14,699 nucleotides of DNA from NCBI GenBank assembly GCA_017623335.1, contig JAGAPI010000014.1, forward strand, positions 1 to 14,699. Reading direction: 5' to 3'. Shown here piece by piece: positions 7,395 through 13,322 of this stretch. The first letter of the stretch is position 1. Every line of letters begins with the position of its first letter. This DNA is from Prevotella sp. (lineage in GTDB: Bacteria > Bacteroidota > Bacteroidia > Bacteroidales > Bacteroidaceae). The position numbers and the translations under genes were made by a program. The notes under the pieces are model-generated. The model did not search any database, was not told where the DNA came from, and saw only the letters and a list, made by a program, of their open reading frames with translations.

Positions 7395-8181
7395 TTATTT
7401 TATCGTTCTTTGTCCTTATCACATCGAATAGATAAGTGAGCTTTATCATTATAGAGTTATTGTTTGAGCGTCCAAAATAATCGCGTTTGCTACTGTTGAA
7501 GATATTGCCCAAACCGTAATAATAACGTCCCTCAAGCATAAAGTGCCCTATCTTGGGGTGAGAGAACTCAATGCCTGCTCCCACGGCTATACCATAGTCG
7601 AACTTACGGTCGATGGAAAGCGTGTCCTGCACGGCATCATACATTATCCCCACACGGTCAGCAGTGTTGCGCTTGTTATGTTCAAAATTCTGCTTACTCT
7701 TGTCACTAAGCATATATCCCAACTGTGGACCGAGCTGGAAAAATGCCTGCACTCCGCGGCGCTCACGCCCCCACCCTAACCGTGCAAGCAGCGGCATCTG
7801 AATATATGTCAGCGTGCGCTGATATTCCTCAGGGGTATCTGTGCCGGGTATAAGCACAGGACTATCGTTGATGTCAAGAATATCGTCCTTCCATCCCATC
7901 TGCGTAACGTTAAGCTCACCAACTATGGCGCAGATGCTATTGAAATATTTCTCACATGTGTATCTCACAGTCATGCCGGCAGTAAATCCGCCAAGACTTT
8001 TTTGCGGTACTTTAGGAGAAAATCCCACAGTTGACATTGTGTAGCCTCCATTAAATCCCACTGCCAAATCAGTGCGGTAGTCGCCTACCTGTGCCGCAGC
8101 TTTTCCACAGCCCAATGCCAGCATCAGCACCAATGCGCAGTATCTTGCATCTTTTTTTATTATATGTATTTTGTTCAACAT
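7390..8181 (-). CDS. PorT-family outer-membrane beta-barrel protein (263 aa)
   Basis: An N-terminal signal peptide follows a basic start (predicted cleavage near A30/Q31 in KAAAQ). The mature protein has barrel strands typical of the OMP_b-brl_2/PorT family: GFNGGYTMSTVGF, GFTAGMTVRY, LTYIQMPLLARLG (about 123-135), AFFQLGPQLGYMLS, FDYGIAVGAGIEF and FMLEGRYYYGLGNIF. The 'tYiqmPlLar' strand is characteristic of this family. It would sit in the outer membrane; no cargo or ligand can be read from the sequence. The start lies 12 nt after the stop of the ligand-binding protein gene, so the two are almost certainly cotranscribed. The last codons, AAG TAG, are part of a repeat hairpin, and the C-terminus (VIRTKNDKIK) is polar rather than ending in an aromatic barrel residue, possibly because of that repeat. 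Confidence 0.85.
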   Translation of the reverse strand: MLNKIHIIKKDARYCALVLMLALGCGKAAAQVGDYRTDLAVGFNGGYTMSTVGFSPKVPQKSLGGFTAGMTVRYTCEKYFNSICAIVGELNVTQMGWKDDILDINDSPVLIPGTDTPEEYQRTLTYIQMPLLARLGWGRERRGVQAFFQLGPQLGYMLSDKSKQNFEHNKRNTADRVGIMYDAVQDTLSIDRKFDYGIAVGAGIEFSHPKIGHFMLEGRYYYGLGNIFNSSKRDYFGRSNNNSIMIKLTYLFDVIRTKNDKIK

Positions 8182-8193
8182 TGATTCTGTAAC

Positions 8194-9336
8194 TTAATAA
8201 TTTATAGTCTCCACACGGTGGTCGGGCGTATAGTGTACAAACATAATACTGCGGTTCTGCAGTCCTCCGGCTCCTATACGTTCAAACTTCAACGGTGTCT
8301 GCGTGGGAGTATATCCTGTTGAGCCGGCAGCACCCTGAAAGTTTCTGCCATACATGTGAAGTCCCTGCAACAGCCAGCAGGCATGGTCGAATCCCGTGAT
8401 GGCAAAGCGCGGCAACGACTGCATCATGTCCTGATGGAAGTTCCAGCGATATTTTGTCTCGAAGCGGCGGGTACGAGATGTAAGCGGATTGTAGAAAAAT
8501 GCAGAGGGAATATACACATCGAACTTATAAAAATTGTCGAGCGCATATTTTGTGTACATCAGCCACTCTGTATATCCGAACATTGAGATTTTCAAGTCGG
8601 GACGTACAGTGACAAGCCCGTTAAGCTTGGCAAACACCACATTGAGCTGTGGCGACCGACCAGTGTTGAGAATCACCACATTGGGCATTGTGGTGCTGAA
8701 AGCCTTGGCAAACTGTGTCTCGCTTGAATTTAGATTTGTTATGCTGTACGTTCGCGACATATTCTCCAGGCGGCGCCGCAACCCGAAAGTGAAAATACCC
8801 TTACGGCTCGTCGTGTCATTGCAGTCAACCACCACCGTGTGGTATCCCTTGAAACGTTCAAGAAAGCGCTGTATGCTCAACTCGTTGAAATCGTTGGTAT
8901 TCTGATACACCTGAAAAATGTTGCGGTTGGTATAAATCTCGGGTGTTTCGATACTAAACGGTATGAACAGCTTGATGCCGTTGTTTTCCGCCAACTTGCC
9001 GAGCATCGGCACCTGACTGCTGTAAAGCGGCCCGATAATAACGTCTCTGTCTGCCATCCTGTTTTTATTGAACAGCGTAGCCACATCGGAGTCATCGCCA
9101 CAGTTCACGGCTTTCACGTCAACGGATATTCCTATATGGTTCAGGCTGTCACATGCCATGAGCACACCGCGATAGTACTCCACCATGCGGCGCCCGTCGC
9201 CATTATCATCGTGCAGAGGAAGCATTATTCCCAAACGCAGCTCTCTTTGCCGCATGTCGTCCGACTGTGCCGCCACAACCGACGGCAACATCAGGAGAAT
9301 AAGCCCGAGAAAAGCTTTTGTAAAGATGTTTGCCAT
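8194..9336 (-). CDS. Periplasmic ligand-binding protein, type 1 fold (380 aa)
   Basis: A signal peptide (cleavage near A23/Q24, VVAAQ) is followed by a type 1 periplasmic-binding-protein fold like that of the Leu/Ile/Val-binding and receptor ligand-binding family. The first strand and helix are RLGIMLPLHDDNGDGRRMVEYYRG (about 34-57), then DVIIGPLYSSQVP (98-110) and a FIPFS strand. The second lobe has VVVDCND and VVILNTGR and ends near residue 355. No permease or ATPase gene of an ABC transporter lies beside it in this window. Related Bacteroidetes proteins often carry a LysM peptidoglycan-binding domain; none is seen here. Its partner is more likely the PorT-family barrel 12 nt downstream. 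Ligand unknown. The start is supported by the signal peptide and by a promoter ending 28 nt upstream. It is the first gene of the five-gene run. Confidence 0.8.
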   Translation of the reverse strand: MANIFTKAFLGLILLMLPSVVAAQSDDMRQRELRLGIMLPLHDDNGDGRRMVEYYRGVLMACDSLNHIGISVDVKAVNCGDDSDVATLFNKNRMADRDVIIGPLYSSQVPMLGKLAENNGIKLFIPFSIETPEIYTNRNIFQVYQNTNDFNELSIQRFLERFKGYHTVVVDCNDTTSRKGIFTFGLRRRLENMSRTYSITNLNSSETQFAKAFSTTMPNVVILNTGRSPQLNVVFAKLNGLVTVRPDLKISMFGYTEWLMYTKYALDNFYKFDVYIPSAFFYNPLTSRTRRFETKYRWNFHQDMMQSLPRFAITGFDHACWLLQGLHMYGRNFQGAAGSTGYTPTQTPLKFERIGAGGLQNRSIMFVHYTPDHRVETINY

Positions 9337-9364
9337 TTATATATTCTGTATCTTTATTGCTCTG

Positions 9365-9395
9365 CAAAGTTAATGAAATATGTTCAGTTGGCAAA
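9365..9395 (-). promoter_or_regulatory. Bacteroidetes promoter for the five-gene minus-strand run
   Basis: On the minus strand, TTTG (9392-9395) and TAACTTTG (9365-9372) are separated by 19 nt, matching TTTG-N19-21-TAnnTTTG. The -7 box ends 28 nt before the ATG of the ligand-binding protein gene. No other match with both boxes was found in the gaps further down the run. Confidence 0.75.
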
Positions 9396-9431
9396 CAAAA
9401 TTCACTTTTTTTTTAATAAAAAACAAAATAT

Positions 9432-9497
9432 TGCACATAATTTTTGCGAATGTGCAGGAAAAATATTACCTTTGCACATAATTTATAAAATTGTGCA
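9432..9497 (+). promoter_or_regulatory. Two identical-spacing dyads TGCACA-N13-TGTGCA, likely operator
   Basis: Dyad 1 is TGCACA 9432-9437 and TGTGCA 9451-9456. Dyad 2 is TGCACA 9473-9478 and TGTGCA 9492-9497. Both have a 13-nt spacer and they are exactly 41 bp apart. They share a 13-nt left side, TTGCACATAATTT, while the rest of the spacer differs. Dyad 1 covers the -33 box; dyad 2 starts in the -7 box and ends at the start codon. Two sites about four helical turns apart suit cooperative binding of a dimeric repressor. The binding role is inferred, and the regulator is not in this window. Confidence 0.55.
9443..9474 (+). promoter_or_regulatory. Bacteroidetes promoter for the acyl-CoA ligase pair
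   Basis: TTTG at 9443-9446 and TACCTTTG at 9467-9474 are separated by 20 nt. The leader would be under 20 nt before ATG 9498. The -33 box lies inside one TGCACA dyad, and the end of the -7 box overlaps the other. The promoter points away from the minus-strand promoter at 9365-9395. Confidence 0.8.
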
Positions 9498-11156
9498 ATG
9501 AATAGTTTCAATTCATACATAGAAAAAAGTATAGTAGACAACTGGAACAAAGATGCCCTGACCGATTATCAGGGAGTGACATACCAATTCCACGATGTGG
9601 CACGGAAAATAGAGAAAGTACACATTCTCCTTGAGTACAGCGGGGTGAGGAAAGGCGATAAAATTGCCATTTGCGGGCGCAACAGCTCACACTGGGCTGT
9701 GGCATTCTTTGCAACTCTCACCTACGGAGCAGTGGCGGTGCCGGTATTGCATGAGTTCAACGAAGAGCAGATATATAACATTGTTAACCATTCAGAGGCA
9801 AAGATGCTGTTTGTGGGCGATATTGTGGTGAAGAGCATCGATGCCGGTCAAATGCCGGCACTCGAAGGTATCATCAACCTGCCCGACTTCAGCATTCACA
9901 CCTCACGCTCAGAAAAACTTGACTATGCCCGCGAGCACCTCAATGAACTGTTCGGCAGACGCTACCCGAGAGCATTCACAAAAGAAGATGTTCACTACCA
10001 CATTGACAATCCCGAAGAGCTGGCTCTGATCAACTACACCAGTGGAACCACAGGATTTTCAAAAGGAGTGATGCTGCCATACAGGGCTCTGTGGAGCAAT
10101 CTTGACTTCTGCATGCAAGCAATAGGAACCAAGGTGGCATCTGGCAGCAATATGCTGAGCACTCTGCCAATGGCACACATGTATGGCATGGCAATAGAAT
10201 TTATCTTTGGATTCTGTCACGGCATGCACATTTATTTCCTCAACCGCCTGCCCTCACCGGCAATCATAGCAAAAGCTTTTTCCGACGTCAAGCCGTCAAT
10301 AGTCATAGCAGTTCCTCTCGTGGTGGAGAAGATTGTGCGCAAAGCCATCTTCCCCATTGTGCAAACCAACAAGATGAAGCTGCTCATGAACATGCCTATG
10401 GTAAACAAGAAAGTGAAAGAGCGCATCTGTGAATATGCTTTGAAAGCTTTTGGAGGAAATGCTTACGAGGTGGTGGTGGGAGGCGCACCGCTCAATCAGG
10501 AGGTGGAGGCGTTTCTGCGCAGCATTGGCTTCCCTATTACCATGGGATATGGAGCCACAGAGTGTGCGCCGCTCATTACCTTCAGCGACCACAACGACTT
10601 TGTCAGCGGTTCATGCGGCACCCCGGTGAGCAACATGGAGGTAAAGATTCTAAGCAACGACCCGGGAAACATTGCCGGCGAGATAGTGACACGTGGCATC
10701 AACGTGATGCAGGGCTATTACAAGAACCCGCAAGCCACAGAACAGGCACTCGACAAGGACGGATGGTATCACACCGGTGACCTTGGAACGATAAGTGCTG
10801 ACGGACATCTGTTTATTCGCGGACGTCTGAAGAACATGCTGCTTGGAGCAAACGGACAAAACATCTATCCTGAAGAAATTGAAGATAAGCTCAATTCCAT
10901 GCCAATGGTTATTGAGAGCATTGTGCTGCAAAAGGAAAACAAGCTCGTGGCATTGGTACATCCTGACCTGGAGGAGGCTGACAAAATTGGACTTAACGAA
11001 AAGGACATCATGGATATCATGGAGCAAAACCGCACTGAACTGAACGAAATACTGCCGCCATTCAGCCGTATATCGCAGATAAAGCTGCACAATGAGGAAT
11101 TTGCAAAAACTCCAAAGAAGAGCATCAAACGCTACCTTTATACAGACAAAATATAA
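9498..11156 (+). CDS. Acyl-CoA ligase / AMP-binding protein, copy 1 (552 aa)
   Basis: A member of the ANL adenylating superfamily, closest in layout to long-chain fatty acid-CoA ligases, which activate a carboxylic acid with ATP and join it to CoA. Motifs in order: P-loop YTSGTTGFSKG (180-190), GYGATE (350-355), GWYHTGD (422-428), the hinge region RGRLKNML with NGQNIYPEEIE (441-462), and a C-terminal KTPKKSIKR stretch holding the likely catalytic lysine. No membrane segment is obvious. The full length of the family is present. The substrate cannot be read from sequence. A typical Bacteroidetes promoter lies just upstream, overlapped by the TGCACA dyads, so expression is probably controlled. 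A paralogue begins 63 nt downstream, about 60-65% identical by eye across its length. Confidence 0.88.
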   Translation: MNSFNSYIEKSIVDNWNKDALTDYQGVTYQFHDVARKIEKVHILLEYSGVRKGDKIAICGRNSSHWAVAFFATLTYGAVAVPVLHEFNEEQIYNIVNHSEAKMLFVGDIVVKSIDAGQMPALEGIINLPDFSIHTSRSEKLDYAREHLNELFGRRYPRAFTKEDVHYHIDNPEELALINYTSGTTGFSKGVMLPYRALWSNLDFCMQAIGTKVASGSNMLSTLPMAHMYGMAIEFIFGFCHGMHIYFLNRLPSPAIIAKAFSDVKPSIVIAVPLVVEKIVRKAIFPIVQTNKMKLLMNMPMVNKKVKERICEYALKAFGGNAYEVVVGGAPLNQEVEAFLRSIGFPITMGYGATECAPLITFSDHNDFVSGSCGTPVSNMEVKILSNDPGNIAGEIVTRGINVMQGYYKNPQATEQALDKDGWYHTGDLGTISADGHLFIRGRLKNMLLGANGQNIYPEEIEDKLNSMPMVIESIVLQKENKLVALVHPDLEEADKIGLNEKDIMDIMEQNRTELNEILPPFSRISQIKLHNEEFAKTPKKSIKRYLYTDKI

Positions 11157-11219
11157 GGGCAGAAAGACAAAATAAAGAGGTATTATTATAATATTATATT
11201 TATTAAAGGTGTAAGTGAT

Positions 11220-12887
11220 ATGAACACAACAGTACCAAGCTTCAATGCAATCATTGAAAAAAGCATCATAGACAATTGGGATTTTGACGCACTCACCGAC
11301 TATAAGGGCGCAACCCTGCAATATCACGATGTGGCGCGAAAAATAGAAAAGCTCCACATTATGTTTGAGAACAGCGGGCTGAAGCGCGGCGACAAAGTGG
11401 CGCTGTGCGGACGCAACAGCGCTAATTGGGCAGTGGCTTTCCTTGCCACACTCACCTATGGGGCTATAGCTGTGCCAATACTCCATGAATTCACAGCCGA
11501 TCAGATACACAACATTGTGAACCACTCCGAAGCGAGAATACTGTTTGTGGGTGACATCGTGGCAACAGTCATCAATCCGGCAAAGATGCCAGATCTTGAG
11601 GGAATTATCAACATACCTGACTATTCACTCATGATATCACGCACCGACAAACTGACATACGCCCGCGAGCATCTCAACGAGATGTTCGGCAAAAAATATC
11701 CGAAATATTTCCGCAAAGAGCACATCAGTTATTATCACGAGGAAAGTCCCGACCAGATGGCGATGATAAACTACACCAGCGGAACAACAGGTTTTTCCAA
11801 GGGGGTGATGGTTCCCTATCGTGCCATTTGGAGCAACTATGATTTTGCAATGCAAGTGCTCGGCAAAGACATTATCAAGCGTGGCGACAGGGTGATAAGC
11901 ATCCTTCCCATGGCACACATGTACGGCATGGCGTTTGAGTTTATCTTTGAGTTCCTTCACGGCTGCCATATCTACTATCTCACACGTGTACCCTCACCAG
12001 CCATCATTGCCCAGGCTTTCTCCGACATAAAACCGTCAATCATCATCGCAGTGCCTCTGGTTATTGAGAAAATCATACGCAAAAAGGTGTTTCCAAAACT
12101 CCAGGACAGCAAGGTAAGACTGCTTATGAACATGCCGTTTATCAGCAAAAAGGTTGAGGACAAGATTTGTGAGCAGGTACGCAAAGCATTTGGAGGCAAC
12201 TTCTATGAGATTATCATCGGCGGAGCGGCTTTCAATCAGGATGTGGAGCAATTCCTCAAACGCATACGCTTCCCCTACACTGTGGGCTACGGAGCCACAG
12301 AATGCGCTCCAATCATCTGCTATGCCGACTACAGCACCTTTGCGCCCGGCTCATGCGGACGCCCCGTGGTGCACATGGAAGTGAAGATTGACAGTCCTGA
12401 TCCAGCCAACGTTCCTGGTGAGATTCTCGCCCGTGGTCTCAACGTCATGCTCGGCTATTACAAGAATCCCGAGGCTACGGCACAGACCATCGACAAGGAC
12501 GGATGGTATCACACAGGCGACCTTGGAACGATGGACGCCGAGGGCAACGTGTTCATAAAGGGACGCAGCAAAAACATGCTGCTGAGCGCTAACGGGCAGA
12601 ACATCTATCCTGAGGAGATTGAAGACAAGATAAACTCCATGGACCTTGTTGTTGAGAGCGTTGTGGTGCAGCGCGATGCCAAGCTCGTGGCTCTCATATA
12701 TCCCGACTACGATGAGATTACCAACCGTCACCTCAGCGACACCGAGGTGAAGAACATGATGGAGGCAAACCGCATCGTACTGAATCAGGAAATGCCTGCC
12801 TACAGCAAGATAAGTGAGATAGAGCTTATGAAAGAGGAATTTGAAAAGACGCCTAAAAAGAGCATCAAGCGGTTCCTTTATAAATAA
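11220..12887 (+). CDS. Acyl-CoA ligase / AMP-binding protein, copy 2 (555 aa)
   Basis: The tandem paralogue of the preceding gene, with the same domain order: YTSGTTGFSKG (185-195), GYGATECAP, GWYHTGD, RSKNMLLSANGQNIYPEEIE and a final KTPKKSIKR motif. Differences cluster in the substrate-binding middle part (for example PRAFTKEDVHYH in copy 1 against PKYFRKEHISYY here, and GGAPLNQEVEAFL against GGAAFNQDVEQFL) and in the C-terminal lid, which suggests different acyl preferences rather than simple dosage. The start is supported by alignment with copy 1 (SFNxxIEKSI) and by an AAAGG ribosome-binding-like site at 11205-11209, 10 nt before the ATG, which is unusual for this phylum. No Bacteroidetes promoter is seen in the 63-nt AT-rich gap, so cotranscription with copy 1 is likely. 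Confidence 0.88.
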   Translation: MNTTVPSFNAIIEKSIIDNWDFDALTDYKGATLQYHDVARKIEKLHIMFENSGLKRGDKVALCGRNSANWAVAFLATLTYGAIAVPILHEFTADQIHNIVNHSEARILFVGDIVATVINPAKMPDLEGIINIPDYSLMISRTDKLTYAREHLNEMFGKKYPKYFRKEHISYYHEESPDQMAMINYTSGTTGFSKGVMVPYRAIWSNYDFAMQVLGKDIIKRGDRVISILPMAHMYGMAFEFIFEFLHGCHIYYLTRVPSPAIIAQAFSDIKPSIIIAVPLVIEKIIRKKVFPKLQDSKVRLLMNMPFISKKVEDKICEQVRKAFGGNFYEIIIGGAAFNQDVEQFLKRIRFPYTVGYGATECAPIICYADYSTFAPGSCGRPVVHMEVKIDSPDPANVPGEILARGLNVMLGYYKNPEATAQTIDKDGWYHTGDLGTMDAEGNVFIKGRSKNMLLSANGQNIYPEEIEDKINSMDLVVESVVVQRDAKLVALIYPDYDEITNRHLSDTEVKNMMEANRIVLNQEMPAYSKISEIELMKEEFEKTPKKSIKRFLYK

Positions 12888-12913
12888 ACAGTGATTACTT
12901 TATCAGGCTTAAT

Positions 12914-13012
12914 TATGGCTTCGTGAAGGTGTGTCAAAACCAATCCTCTACTACCTTTAAGGCACGGATTACACAAATTAGTGAAAGAAAAACACACCCT
13001 CACGAAGCTATG
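12914..13012. repeat. Imperfect 21-bp inverted repeat, 99 nt in all
   Basis: Arms 12914-12934 (TGGCTTCGTGAAGGTGTGT core) and 12992-13012 pair over 21 bp with one mismatch and a few G-T wobbles, around a 57-nt loop. No target-site duplication is visible and there is no coding content. It could be a small non-autonomous element, a remnant of insertion-sequence ends (GGTGTGT inside the arms) or a structured RNA at the end of the ligase message. Confidence 0.6.
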
Positions 13013-13109
13013 TTATATTACCATAGAAGTAATGGATAGAAATCATAATATCTAAGAAGAGGTATCAATTTTATGTAATTTACTTTTTGCATATTATCAT
13101 AAAATCATT

Positions 13110-13183
13110 AATCAGCGATTGGCGCTTCTAAATCGGCGATTTGGAGTTCTAAATCGCCGAAATAGCAACGCCAATCGCTGATT
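13110..13183. repeat. Nested double hairpin built from AATCG/CGATT units
   Basis: The outer arms 13110-13124 and 13169-13183 are a perfect 15-bp match. Inside, arms 13133-13142 (TCGGCGATTT) and 13151-13160 form a perfect 10-bp stem around an 8-nt loop. All four arms contain variants of one motif (CAGCGATTGGCG, TCGGCGATT and their complements), and the 8-mer TTCTAAAT... recurs before both inner arms (13126 and 13147). No T tract follows. It resembles a REP- or BIME-like interspersed repeat, or a structured RNA. Confidence 0.75.
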
Positions 13184-13251
13184 CAGAGTAGTTACGAGAA
13201 AATCTTAATTAGATAAAAAATATTAAAATCAGTTTTTTCATCGCAAAAAGT

Positions 13252-13282
13252 TATGGGGATTGACTTTTTATTTGTACTTTTG
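13252..13282 (+). promoter_or_regulatory. Bacteroidetes promoter of the glutamine synthetase gene
   Basis: TACTTTTG at 13275-13282 matches TAnnTTTG exactly. TATG at 13252-13255 is a one-mismatch -33 box, 19 nt upstream. The transcript start would be near 13288, giving a leader of about 35 nt to ATG 13323. Confidence 0.65.
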
Positions 13283-13322
13283 CCGGACAACGAATAAAAA
13301 CAAACCTAAACAAACTGTAAAT

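Larger units (their letters stand above)
12888..13322. other. 435-nt AT-rich intergenic region with two inverted repeats
   Basis: I found no open frame of gene quality on either strand. The region holds an imperfect 21-bp inverted repeat (12914-13012), a nested double stem (13110-13183) and the promoter of the glutamine synthetase gene (13252-13282). The stretch 13013-13109 shows nothing recognisable. No clear T-tract terminator for the acyl-CoA ligase pair was found. A stretch GGCACGGATTACACAAATTAG at 12961-12981 resembles degenerate CACGGATTACAC-type repeats known from some bacterial genomes, but only one unit is present. Confidence 0.7.

Noticed and set aside
8101..8115. Lipobox in the PorT-family protein (LALGC)
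   Set aside because: The -3 residue before the Cys is Ala, not the usual Leu/Val/Ile, and a normal AAA/Q cleavage site follows; a barrel is not expected to be lipidated.
8839..9501. 220-codon open frame on the plus strand antisense to the ligand-binding protein gene
   Set aside because: It crosses the divergent promoter region and overlaps a gene with a signal peptide and clear fold; composition is not protein-like.
10650..11525. 291-codon open frame on the minus strand across the two ligase genes
   Set aside because: Antisense to both ligases and spans their intergenic gap; no family resemblance. Long antisense frames are common over conserved genes of this composition.
13110..13183. Known riboswitch or T-box before glutamine synthetase
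   Set aside because: The nested stems lie upstream of the predicted promoter (13252-13282), so they would not be in the glutamine synthetase leader, and no known riboswitch core is recognised.
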